This document shows, piece after piece, positions 55,101 to 64,000 of a stretch of DNA of 64,000 nucleotides. The notes beneath the pieces were generated by a model. That model did no database searches. It was not told where the DNA came from and was given only the letters and a program-made list of their open reading frames with translations. The position numbers and the translations under genes are program-made. The stretch is from Ctenosaura bakeri (taxonomy: Eukaryota; Chordata; Lepidosauria; Squamata; Iguanidae), in NCBI GenBank assembly GCA_948474755.1, contig CAOLHI010001037.1:186001-250000 (forward strand), in the 5' to 3' direction. Positions within the stretch are counted from its first letter, which is position 1. Every line of letters begins with the position of its first letter.

Positions 55101-58100
55101 TTACAAGTTCATGAACTGTGAGTTCTTGAGAAGCTGCGTGAGTAATCATGTGTATGCATATCGCTTGGCTAGATGCTGGTTCAGCATGTCTGTTTAGGAT
55201 GTTTTGTTCAGTGTTTGGGAACAGTCAGAAGACCGTCATAAGGGGGGAGGCGAATGATCAAGAAATGTCAAGCTGACAAATGTTGCAATTGTCTGTGTAA
55301 AAGTATAAAACCTTAGAGAGATGAATGGTCTTTGGAACAGATTCCATCAGAGAGCCCGGCCAAATAAATAAACTCTTGCTTTCCAATCCGAGCGTCTCCG
55401 GTTTCTGGAATTTAGCCACTACAAGAGGACTAGTGCATCTGCAACACACACGGCCCTTCCCCACTACATTGGTATAGTGCTATTTTTCCACTTTCAACAG
55501 TCTATGGACATTTCCGCATGACACTCTTATAGCACTATTATTCCACTTTCAACCTCCTATGGAATCCTGGGGTTTGTAGTTTAGGGAAGGGCCTTTGAGG
55601 CATTTGAGGCCCCTCCCTAAACTGCAAACCCAGGGATTCCATAAGATGTTGAAAGTGGAATAATATAAAACAGACCATGGTTAAATGGTCTTTAAATATT
55701 GGTAAAACTATAACGCTTGAAGATTGGGAAGACAGTTGGAGAAGGACCCAAAAATTCACATTATCTCAAAATCTTAAAGAAAACTATCTAAAAATGTTTC
55801 ATGGATGGTATTTGAGCCCACACAAATTGGATAAGATGTACAAAACAGATTGGAAAGAGTGTTGGAAATGTGGAGCAGAAGAAGGCACATTTTACCATTT
55901 GTGGTGGAAATGTGAAAAAGCAAAAAAAATTTGGAGAAATATTAATCAAACTATGGAAGACATACTTGGGACTAACATTCCACTGACTCCGGAACTGTAT
56001 TTACTGAATATTATCCCGAAAAAATCAACAACTAACTTTGAAGAATAGATGGAAAATATTATTATACATGATCACCTCTGCTAGAATTGTCTATGCAAGA
56101 TATTGGAAGGACCAACAAATACCAGTACCTGATGAATGGCTTGTTTTGCGCAACAAGATGAAAAATTGTGATCAATTATCTAAATCATTGAAGGAAAGGG
56201 AAAGAGTACTTTATGATACAGAATGGAATCCTATTGTAAACTACTTGGAAAAAAGATATGGAGATACAGTAAGATTGTAATATTGTAATTATATGTCGTG
56301 ACAGCAGGTCTATAAGCTTACAGATTTTCCTGCCTGAGGTTTACGGGATAGGATGGTAAAGATTTACTGATACGTAAGGAGGGATCTATCATAATGAAAT
56401 GTTAAGGTTTGAATACAGTGATAAAAATTAAAAAGAAGTATCATGTGAATAAGAGGTAACATTAATAATGCATAGAATAAACTGGAAAAAGCTAAGCTGG
56501 AAGTAATTGTATATAGTATATAGTAGGTTATTGTAGGTATAGAATGTTGAGGATATTAATAATTGAATTATAGATTATATATTTTGCTTTTTGAATTCAG
56601 ATATAAGATTATTCTAGGACTGAAGACGAATGTTATGTTCTGTACAATGTAAGAAAGTATGTAACTTTATGTCTATGCTGTATATTTTTTAATATATTAA
56701 TAAACTTAAAAAAATATTTTTTTAAAAAAGAAAGTGGAATAATAGCGCTATAACAGCCTAGTGCAGAAATGGCCTTTGAGAACCAATGCTAGAGCTCACT
56801 GGACCAGGGAATCTCTAAGTCCCTCATCAAACTAGGAATCCCAGGATTCCTTAGGCTGCACCCATGACTTGTTCAGCGGGATTAAACTGCTCTTTAACTG
56901 TGAAGTTTAGATAAACATGAAAGGAATAACTAATCCACCCACTGAGTTTTATAACTTGAGTCTCCTTAGTCCTAAAAAAACAAATGGGAATCACGCAGCC
57001 CTCCAGATTTTGTCAGACTGCAGCAATTCCCATCAACCCTAGGAAGCATAGCCAGGGATGCTGGGAGTGGCAGTCTTACAGCAGCACAAGCGCTGCACGA
57101 TCCCTGCTCTAAACCTTGCACAGGACTGGCTCCATTTGTTGTTTTATTGCTCAAAAAAATACGAAACAAACAAAGTAAAAAAAACCTGTCCCTTTTTTGC
57201 TTTCCAGGTAGATGAATACAAAGTCGAAAGCCATCAGGACTTGGGCCCCATCCTGCTGGTCCGGCTCCACAAGGAACCCTACAGCGCTTTCCCCCCAGAC
57301 CAATTGGAACTGCAGTTTTGTCGAGGTGACGGTACCCCAGGGACAGGTGTATCGCTTTCCTTGCTACCAATGGATAGTGGGCTACCAGACCCTAGAGCTA
57401 AGAGAAGGGGCAGGTGAGAAGTTTGCCGCGTCCCCTTAGCAAAATGAATCTTCTCTCACCCAGTGCCTCCCCGACGTCCAATTGCAGCATATTTTTGGGC
57501 CTTTCTGGGTCATTTAACCGCAGGCAAGATTGAGGCCCATGGCCATTTCTGCACTAGCTTGTTAAAGCACTATGATTCCACTTTCCACCTCCTATGGAAT
57601 CCCGGGGTTTGCAGTTTCGGGAGGGGCTGGCCGGCCCCTCCTGAAACTGCAAACCCCAGGATTCCATAGGAGGTTGAAAGTGGAATCATAGTGCTATAAC
57701 AAGCTAGTGCAGAAATGGCCCATGAGAGGCTTTTTTTTCCCCCAACGGAAAGTGATCCACACAACTAGAAGTCAAATTTCAAATTGCATTTTACTGGGAA
57801 AACAAGCTGTGTAAATTAGTGGTGGTAGGGGAATGTCCCAAAATTGCTTTGCACATCCCCAGGAGATATTTGGGAGCATTCTGCGGGAGGTGGGGGAATA
57901 GAATTTTATTTCTAAAAAATAGGGCCCACCAAAAAAAAGACTCAGACCATAAGCAGCCCAGGATTTGCACTTTTCCCAAGCTGTCATAGACCATTGCCAC
58001 ACGAGGCTGTTATAGCGCTGTGATTCCACTTTCAACCTCCTATGGCCCCTCCCTAAACTGCAAACCCCAGGATTCCATAGGAGGTTGAAAGTGGATTCAT

Positions 58101-61100
58101 AGCACTATAACAGTCTTGTGCAGAAATGGCCATAGAGGAATACAGAGATATCCAGGAGGGACGGTTCATTTCTCTGAGCCTGAATCATTGCTCAAAACTT
58201 TCACACCCCTTCCATCAGCCTGACTCACTCCTGCTATTATTCTACATGGTTCTGCTAGCTCGGTTTGCTCTGTATCTGCTTGTCCTCAGTTGACTTAAAA
58301 GTGGAGCGGTTGTTTGCTCTTTGGGTTGAAGCAATGCTAAAGAAGCATAATTATCCAACTTCCCCCCCCAAGACTTCAAACTATGGCCATTTCCGCACTA
58401 GCCTGTTATAGTGCGATGATTCCACTTTTAACATCCCTTGGAATCCTGGGGTTTGCAGTTTCAGGAGGGGCTGGCCGGCCCCTCCCGAAACTTCAAACCC
58501 CAGGATTCCAGAGGATGTTGAAAGTGGAACCATTGCGCTATAGCAGCCTAGTGCAGAAATGACCTAAGCAAGGAAAAACAAAAACAAATCTGGACACATT
58601 CTAGCTTTTCATTATCTTTCATGAGCTGTGATACCCATACTGGACACAATAGTCCAGGTGAAGCATGACCAAGCAGAATAGAGTGTCACTGCTACTTCCC
58701 TTGACCTGGACACTATACTCCTGTTGTTGCAGCCTGGAATTGCATTGGTTCTTTTGGCCGCCACATCACACTGTTGTCTCACGTTTAGCTCATGGTCTAC
58801 AATGACCCCTAAATCCTTTCCATGTGTGCTGCTTTCAAGCCAGGTGCCACCGATCTTATATTTGTGCTTTCCAATTTTCCTGCATAAATGTAATAGCTTA
58901 CAAATGTAATAGCCTACATTTATCCATGGCCATTTCCACATAGGGCGAGGGAATCACCCTGCACCGCTACTTACTGGATCTTCTGGCTCCCCAGTCTGGT
59001 CCAGGCTGCTCCAGAGCAGTGTGTGGTCATTGATCTGCTCTGCTCCTGTGTCCAAATTGGTGGCTTCCGGTTGGTCGTGGGTTGTGACCAACTGGTGAAA
59101 CTCACCAGCCTAAAGCCTGCCCTTGGCAGATCGCAGGCTCGCATTGGTGCGAGCCTGCGAATCTGCACAAGGGAGCAGGCTTGCAGTGTCGTGCTCTGTG
59201 GTTTTGAAAGACCAGAAAAACCAGATTGTTCAAAAGCACACTGGAGGACCACTTGAGGTCGTTCCAGAGCGGACTGAGGTGCGGATCTACAGTAAGTAGT
59301 CCGGACCCAGTCTGCTCCAAGGTGCTAATGTCCTCCATGTAGGACGCACTGCACCGTTTTTATTACCCCATGTGGAAATGGCCCGTGTTGAAATTCATTT
59401 TGTTAGCTTTGGCCCAGCTCTCCAAACTGTCAACGTCATCTTACATTCTGATCCTGTCCTCTGGGGCATAAACTTTGTTGTTTTTATTGTGTGCCTTCAA
59501 GTCATTTCTGATTTATGAAGAACCTAAGGCAAACCTATCAGAGGGTTTCTTTGTGTTCAGAGGTGGTTTGTCCTTGCCTTCCCCTGAGGCTGAGAAAGTA
59601 TGACTTACCCAAGGTCACTCAGTAGGTTTCCATGGCTGAGCAGGAATTTGAATCCTCTCCCAGCGTCCAAGTCCAACACTCAAACGACTACACGATGTTG
59701 GGTCTCTGGGATATAAGCAACCTCCTTAGTACTTAGAGGAGGGTGACCAAAATGGTGAGGGGCCTGGAAGCCATGGAGCCCTATGAGGATAGACTTAGAG
59801 AGCTGGGGATGTTTAGTCTGCAGAAGAGAAGGTTGAAAGGGAACATGATAGCTATGTTTAAATATTTGAAGGGGTGCCATGTAGAGGAAGGAGAGGGCTT
59901 GTTTTCAGCTGCTCCAGAGACCAGGACAAGGAGCAATGGATTCAAGCTGCAGGAAAGGAGAGTCCACCTGAACCTCAGGAAGAACTTCCTGATGGTCAGA
60001 GCTGTCCGGCAGTGGAATCTGCTGCCTCCATGGAGTGTAGTCGAGTCTCCTTCTTTGGAGGTTTTCAAGCAGAGGCTGGATGGCCATCTGTTGGGAGTGC
60101 TTTGAGGGTGTTCCTGCATGGCAGGGGGTTGGACTGGATGGCCCCTGGGGTCTCTTCCAACTCTACATTTCTATGAGTCTATGATTCTATGATACTTCTC
60201 ATTCTGCCATAGTGGTTACAGTGACAACTGAAACACTGGGCAATGTTTGATTCAACTGAACTCTGATTCCTTAGTATGACAAGGAATAAATTCCAAGTGA
60301 CACTTTTCCACAACATTCCACGTATCATTCCCCCTCTTTCTTTTCTCTTTGCAGCCAGAACTATTTGCATGGATGCTGGTAACCAGCTGCTCTTACAACA
60401 CCGGCAAAAGGAGCTGCAAGCAAAGCAGGAGGCCTACAGGTGAGGAGATTTGGCTCCGAAAGTAATTTTCGCAGCAGTGACTATTCGCTTCTAGTGGTAT
60501 GGGGGCAGTGAATCTATTCTAGGCTCTAGCCCCAACTTGGCACCCAGGACACATGCCCCAGTTGTCCCACCTTAGATATGCCTCTGACCACCACACCGCT
60601 CTGGTTCTCCTAAGGTGATCAGGAAGAGGGAATTCTAAAATGCATGCCTGCCCTTTTGTTTCACTTCTCTGAGGCCATTTCCGCACTAGCCTGTTATAGC
60701 GTGATGATTCCACTTTCAACAACCTCTGGAATCCTGGGGTTTTCAGTTTCGGGAGGGGCCAGACTGCAAACCCCAGGATTCCATAGGATGTTGCAAGTGG
60801 AATAATAGCGCTATAACAGTCTAGTGCAGAAATGGCCGTAGATAGGCACGTATGTCTGCAAGCCCACAACAATACAGATTCTCGGAGATGCCATTCTCCC
60901 CTCAGTAACTTTCCAGAGCTCTGGACAAGTCAGGGAACTTGTACAACATCTTTCAATTAGCTCACCTTGTATCTGCATTTTGCAAAATTTGTAAGAGCAA
61001 CACAAGATATTTCTGACTGGCATGCATCCAAAAGTACAAGGAAGTTAGTTAGCTTGCTAGGATTTATTATAGAATCGTAGAATTGGAAGAGGCCTCAAGG

Positions 61101-62267
61101 GATGTCCAGTGCAACCCCATTCCGCCATGCAGGAATGCACCATCAAAGCATTCCTGACAGATGGCCATCCAACCTCCTCCAAAGAAGGAGACTCCAGCAT
61201 GCTCCAAGGAAGCATATTCCATGGCTGAACTGCTCTTACTGTCAGGAAGGTCTTCCTAATGTTTAGATGGAATCTCTTTTCCTGAAATTTGAAGCCATTG
61301 CTCCTTCTCCTAGTCTCTGGAGCAGCAGAAAACAGGCTAGCTCCATCTTCCATACTACGTCCCATCAAATATTTAAACATATCTCTTAACTTCTTCTCTC
61401 CATGCTAAACATGCCCAGCTCCCTAATCTTTTTTGTTTGTCTGTTTTCTTGGCACAGGTATAAAGAATTCCTTAAAGGGTTGCCCATGTGCATGGATGCT
61501 GAAAATGTTGACCACTTGCACCCGAATGATCGCTATTCGAGAACCAAGGAAAGTGCATTCCTGGTGCAGATGGGGGCTGCGTAAGTTCCAGCTGGGAGGT
61601 ATCTGAGGGTGTTTGCAGGGATTGAAAAAAATTACATTTTCTGTATACAGTTCCCAGTATATCCCATTGGTGGTGTGAGTTGAGAGAGTCTGGAAATTAT
61701 AGTCCCCAAAAGTAACTTTTGCAAGGTCTGCGGAGGGTTGTGTTCTTTTAAAGGAGACGCCAAATATTTGCAATTTGTTAAAAAAAAAAGAAGAAGAAGA
61801 AGCCCATTTTGGCAAAATTTACCTAATTTTTTCCTGAATTTTAAAAAGTATCTTGATCACAAGAGGGATTTTTCTATGGTTGAGCAGGAATGCAATTTGG
61901 GTTTTAATAAATGGTGACCTTGCAATATTCACAGCCTTCTCATAATTAAGGAGATATTCAGCCAGATAGAAGATGGAAAACCCAACAGGCAAAGGTTTCT
62001 TCCATCATATATTCCTTCACGGTAAAGGAATGTCATACCTGTTGAATTTCTGCAGCCCTTAAAAACATAGAATGAGAGTGGAGTAGGGGAGTGGAGGGGA
62101 AAACATTAGCAGTCCCTTAATCTTCCACATTCAATATATAGTTTTATTTTTCATTCTTACCAGTGAAGTCGAATTGAAACTGAAGGGTTTGCTGGACTGC
62201 AAAAATTCCTGGAAAAAACTGGATGACATACAAATGGCCTTTTGGTTTTACCGATCCAAGGTTGCAG
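52040..62267 (+). CDS. ALOXE3-like: Lipoxygenase gene 2, epidermal (ALOXE3/ALOX12B-like), exons 1-5, 3' partial, frame disrupted in exon 2
   Basis: Exons 52040-52198, 57208-57413, 60355-60439, 61458-61580 and 62164-62267. The start is in a strong context (CACCATGG). Exon 1 and much of exon 2 encode the PLAT (C2-like) domain that binds membranes and calcium; later exons begin the catalytic domain. GTLDSISITLVG, GRDFSPG, FPCYQWIVGY, ARTICMD and SWKKLDDIQ look closest to ALOXE3, with ALOX12B next. It lacks the extra segment that mammalian ALOXE3 and ALOX12B carry between the PLAT and catalytic parts. Exon 2 is 206 bp, one more than the phases of exons 1 and 3 allow: its first part reads in one frame and its second part in the +1 frame. 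The switch falls near a run of six C (57292-57297). This may be an assembly error or a real inactivating change. Exons 6-14 would lie right of the window. Confidence 0.9.
52691..52869. mobile_element. Palindromic foldback MITE, copy 26, TSD CAA
   Basis: CAA flanks both GGCC ends. The left arm carries the ACTGAAGTCAAAGAT variant centre. Confidence 0.93.
52913..53089. mobile_element. Palindromic foldback MITE, copy 27
   Basis: Near-perfect palindrome inserted in AAACCAGGTCAGGG, which is still intact in the related element at 3690. The outermost bases are eroded, so the duplication is unclear. Confidence 0.92.
53430..54347. other. Intron 1 of gene 2, nothing recognised
   Basis: AT-rich at the start; TAGCAAGATATCTATGC and flanking sequence look unique. 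No exon is seen. Confidence 0.4.
54348..54590 (+). mobile_element. tRNA-derived SINE (ACA-type), internal deletion
   Basis: Head CTAGTGGCGCAGTGG, B-box-like GTTCAATCCTG, body and (AAATA)n tail. A block of about 20 bp around AATTAGCTAAAAC is missing relative to 30395. Confidence 0.85.
54623..54785. mobile_element. Palindromic foldback MITE, copy 28
   Basis: Short-centre copy with GCACGAGAGTGTTC mirrored at the right. Flanks share TTTCTCT, in CT-rich sequence, so this is not a reliable duplication. Confidence 0.88.
54790..54945. repeat. Partial CCTCCACATT-type element
   Basis: GACCTGGTGTGGACGG through GAATGTGGAGGGCC, in reverse, matches the end of the element at 52583. Confidence 0.5.
55050..55425 (+). 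mobile_element. Possible solo LTR of an endogenous retrovirus
   Basis: AGTATAAAACC (TATA-like) is followed about 65 bp later by AATAAATAAACTCTTGC (polyadenylation signal) and a CCACTACA end, as in retroviral LTRs. No viral coding sequence is present. The left boundary and target duplication were not fixed. Confidence 0.45.
55452..55507. mobile_element. Foldback MITE, left-arm fragment
   Basis: GGCCCTTCCCCACTAC through TCAACAGTCTATGG, truncated where the next copy starts. Confidence 0.7.
55508..56774. mobile_element. Palindromic foldback MITE, copy 29, split by an L1
   Basis: The left arm starts at ACATTTCCGCATG; the right arm is cut after GAAAGTGGAATAATA and resumes at 56730, ending GAAATGGCC. 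Confidence 0.9.
55666..56729 (+). mobile_element. L1 LINE 3' end, sense, inside a MITE, 15-bp TSD
   Basis: GAAAGTGGAATAATA is at 55651-55665 and 56730-56744. The insert encodes ECWKCGAEEGTFYHLWWKC (zinc-knuckle-like end of L1 ORF2) and TPELYLLNI. A frame break follows, then an A-rich tail. Confidence 0.93.
56775..57207 (+). other. End of intron 1 of gene 2
   Basis: GGGATGCTGGGAGTGGCAGT near 57055 is a common interspersed scrap. The acceptor of exon 2 is GCTTTCCAG. Confidence 0.4.
57208..57413 (+). CDS. Gene 2 exon 2 (206 bp), reading frame shifts inside
   Basis: The first frame gives VDEYKVESHQDLGPILLVRL and KEPYSAFPP; the +1 frame gives NWNCSFVEVTVPQG and FPCYQWIVGYQTLELREGA. Both halves are good lipoxygenase sequence. 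The donor is GTGAGA. Confidence 0.9.
57541..57720. mobile_element. Palindromic foldback MITE, copy 31, TSD CAT
   Basis: Near-perfect palindrome with a GGCTGGCCGGCC centre. CAT flanks both ends. Confidence 0.95.
57989..58131. mobile_element. Palindromic foldback MITE, copy 32, TSD ATA
   Basis: The left arm is cut short after CTCCTATGG. ATA lies outside both ends. Confidence 0.9.
58132..58384. other. Intron 2 of gene 2, between MITE copies
   Basis: Nothing recognised. Confidence 0.4.
58385..58564. mobile_element. Palindromic foldback MITE, copy 33
   Basis: Near-perfect palindrome. Flanks are TAT and TAA (two of three match). Confidence 0.92.
58605..59467 (-). mobile_element. CR1 LINE, antisense, degenerate, interrupted
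   Basis: The reverse strand encodes DLGVIVDHELNVRQQCDVAA and SIVSRSREV. The element at 58928-59383 splits it; AAATTCATTTTGTTAGC resumes the CR1. Confidence 0.85.
58928..59383. mobile_element. 456-bp transposon with MITE-like ends, TSD CAT/CGT
   Basis: The ends GGCCATTTCCACATAGGG and CATGTGGAAATGGCC resemble those of the foldback MITE, but the interior is different and only partly inverted (GCTACTTACTGGATC, GATCTACAGTAAGTAG). CAT and CGT flank it inside CR1, where CATGTTGAAATTC is expected. Confidence 0.88.
59470..59712 (-). mobile_element. tRNA-derived SINE, antisense
   Basis: GTGTGCCTTCAAGTCATTTC, GCAAACCTATCA and CCAAGGTCACTCAGTAGG, with the tRNA-like head at the right. Confidence 0.8.
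59730..60192 (+). mobile_element. CR1 LINE 3' end, sense
   Basis: Encodes [20 protein letters not shown] to the CR1 end in one frame of 120 codons and finishes with TCTATGATTC units. Confidence 0.92.
60355..60439 (+). CDS. Gene 2 exon 3 (85 bp)
   Basis: Encodes ARTICMDAGNQLLLQHRQKE through KQEAYR (last codon split). The acceptor is CTCTTTGCAG and the donor GTGAGG. Confidence 0.92.
60673..60837. mobile_element. Palindromic foldback MITE, copy 34
   Basis: Complete element with a shortened centre (GGGGCCAGACTG). Flanking triplets TGA and GTA do not match. Confidence 0.9.
61068..61428 (-). mobile_element. CR1 LINE 3' end, antisense
   Basis: The reversed CR1 tail ATAGAATCGTAGAATTGG to CATGCCCAGCTCCC. 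It ends about 30 bp before exon 4. Confidence 0.85.
61458..61580 (+). CDS. Gene 2 exon 4 (123 bp)
   Basis: Completes Arg, then YKEFLKGLPMCMDAENVDHL and YSRTKESAFLVQMGA plus a split codon. The acceptor is TTGGCACAG and the donor GTAAGT. Confidence 0.93.
61581..62163 (+). other. Intron 4 of gene 2
   Basis: No repeat that I can name. A short GAA-rich run is at 61786-61803. Confidence 0.5.
62164..62267 (+). CDS. Gene 2 exon 5 (104 bp)
   Basis: Encodes EVELKLKGLLDCKNSWKKLD, then IQMAFWFYRSKVA plus a split codon. The donor GTCAGT is weak but usable. It is 15 of 34 identical to exon 5 of gene 1. Confidence 0.92.
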
Positions 62268-62629
62268 GTCAGTATCCTTGCCAGATAAACTAGAACGATT
62301 AGTCAACCTATAATACTTTTTTTCCCCAACATTGGCATTCCTGGCGATCCATCGACACTGATTAGAAGCCTAATTCTAGCCTTAACAGTGCGATGTGAGT
62401 CATATTATTCTTTTTTTAAAAACAAAAATTAATTGGTGTATTTTAAATGGCTTTATGTGTTTTTAGTTGTATTTTAATCTATGCTGTACCCTGCCTCAAG
62501 CCTTGGAAAGAAGCAGGTAAGAAATAAAAATTATTGGGTTGGTGTTGTTTTTTTGTTGCTGCTGCTGCTGCTGTTATTATTAGTAGTATTTATTTTAATT
62601 CAGCAGTTAGCCCTATTCACTGAATCATA
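62268..62629 (+). other. Start of intron 5 of gene 2
   Basis: A GCT and TTA microsatellite-like run is at 62556-62590. CTGTACCCTGCCTCAAGCC near 62485 is a LINE or SINE tail scrap. No exon 6 is seen. Confidence 0.4.
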
Positions 62630-62813
62630 GACCATTTCCGCACTAGCCTGTTATAGTGCTATTATTCCACTTTCAACGTCCTATGGAATCCTGGGGTTTA
62701 CAGTTTAGGGAGAGACCTTTGAGGCCCCCCTCCCTTAAACTGCAAACCCTAGGATTCCATAGGACATTGGAAGTGGAATAATAGCACTATAACAGGCTAG
62801 TGCAGAAATGGTT
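62630..62813. mobile_element. Palindromic foldback MITE, copy 35
   Basis: Both arms are present; the right end has decayed to GGTT. Confidence 0.9.
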
Positions 62814-63483
62814 GATGTTTCCAACCCTCTTCCACCAGGGAGTGAGGCTGCAATGAGGACTTGTGACTGGGGTCCTGCTTCTGATTGTCACAGCCCCACT
62901 CAGTGGTGGGAGGGGCCAGAAATGTCATCCTCATTGCAGCCCGATTGGCAACTGAACTGACCTTCTTTGCCCAGTATGCCTGCTGGCTATTCAAATGAGT
63001 TGTGGGGTCATTTACATCATTGCAGTAGTACCATGATCAACAATGGTGTCACTAGGGTTGGTGTCACTCAGTACAGTGACGCATGGTGTGACTCCCATGG
63101 ATCCTTTTCCACCCTGAAGCTGAAATTACAAGGGTCCCAGTCTACTGCCATGGGGACCTCCCCCTTGCCCCCCCCGGGCATCCTGATCTACCCACCTGGC
63201 TCCGTGTGCATGAAGGCACTGGGGATTTTGTTTAGTTATATGAATAAAGAGGACAGTCATCCTACATGAAGCTATACAGAGTCTCATGGTGGGGGGAAGG
63301 GGGCAGGCAGTCATTTTGGTGTCACCTCCCCCCACCTGAGGGAGTCACCTGGTGCAACTCGCACACCTCTAGTGATGCCACTGGCAGTCAATACTATGTA
63401 GTCTTACTGAATAAATATGGAGCAGTTACAGAGCTGTTAACTCTGGGTTAGGAATCCATAGCTGCTAGACATAGGATAATACA
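62814..63483. other. Intron 5 of gene 2, nothing recognised
   Basis: No exon. GGTGTCACCTCCCCCC and GATGCCACTGGC resemble an old satellite-like or LINE scrap. Confidence 0.35.
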
Positions 63484-63918
63484 GTCATAGAATCCTAGGG
63501 TTGGAAGAGACCCCAAGGGCCATCCAGTCCAACCCCATTCTGCCATGCAGGAACCCACATCAAAGCAATGCCGACGGATGGCCATCCAGCCTCTGCTTAA
63601 AAACCTCCAAAGAAGGAAGGAGAGTCCACCACACTCCATAAAAGGCAGCAGATTCCACTGCCGGACAGCTCTGACCATCAGGAAGTTCTTCCTGGAGTTT
63701 AAGTGGAATCTCTTTTCCTGCAGCTTGAATCCATTGCTCCTTGTCCTAGTCTCTGGAGCAGCAGAAAACAAGCCTGCTCACTCCTCGACATGGCCTCCCT
63801 TCAAATATTTAAGCATGACTATCCTGTCCCCTCTTGACCTTCTCTTCTGCAGACTAAACATACCCAGCTCCCTAAGCCGCTCCTCATAGGGCTTCATGGC
63901 TTCCAGACCCTTCACCAT
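63484..63918 (-). mobile_element. CR1 LINE 3' end, antisense
   Basis: The reverse strand encodes the CR1 C-terminal region ([14 protein letters not shown]) with the AGTCATAGAATCC tail. Confidence 0.9.
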
Positions 63919-64000
63919 TACTTTTTTTGGATGTATGACTCCCCAACTGCCCTAGAAACATGGCCATTTAGGGGATTTGTGAAGCTGTCATCCAACAAAA

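Noticed and set aside
62268..64000. Exon 6 of gene 2
   Set aside because: No EYV..HW or FFGYQ-type sequence was found; the region holds a MITE and a CR1 only.

Overview
This is vertebrate nuclear DNA, most likely from a squamate reptile (lizard). The evidence is spliced genes with GT-AG introns, many CR1 LINE tails, L1 LINE fragments, tRNA-derived SINEs and SPIN-like hAT elements. No bacterial-style genes, CRISPR arrays or stable RNA genes were seen. Species and subfamily calls rest on recognition by eye, with no database search. LAYOUT: The only protein-coding genes I can support are two lipoxygenases in tandem on the + strand. Gene 1 enters from the left with its first four exons outside the window. 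Ten exons (numbered 5-14 of the usual 14) lie at 4348-29594 and give 484 residues with an intact iron-binding set. Gene 2 begins at 52040 with exons 1-5 (PLAT domain and start of the catalytic domain) and runs off the right edge. Exon lengths match the vertebrate ALOX pattern (123, 104, 173, 144, 204, 87, 170, 122, 101, 171). Both look most like the epidermal subgroup (ALOXE3/ALOX12B/ALOX15B), with ALOXE3 closest by eye. The two genes are diverged paralogues. Gene 2 exon 2 carries a one-base frame disruption next to a run of six C. THE REST, introns and the 22 kb between the genes, is largely transposable elements. The most striking is a palindromic foldback family, about 180 bp, beginning GGCCATTTCC and ending GGAAATGGCC. 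More than 30 whole or partial copies occur here. Nine copies have exact 3-bp direct repeats at their edges, and one has an empty-site comparison inside the window. Structurally different elements (three GC-rich ones of 420-610 bp and one of 456 bp) have the same kind of ends and 3-bp duplications. This points to one PIF/Harbinger-like mobilising system with several non-autonomous lineages. Also present are two SPIN-like hAT elements with 8-bp duplications, TA-flanked elements, L1 insertions with 15-17 bp duplications (two of them inside palindromes), CR1 inside CR1, an L1 with a 181-bp tandem repeat array, and a 79-bp tandem repeat that may be an L1 promoter. HOW IT WORKS TOGETHER: the two lipoxygenases probably belong to a local ALOX cluster acting on polyunsaturated fatty acids or their hydroperoxides. 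The repeats crowd their introns, in two cases to within about 30-45 bp of a 3' splice site.
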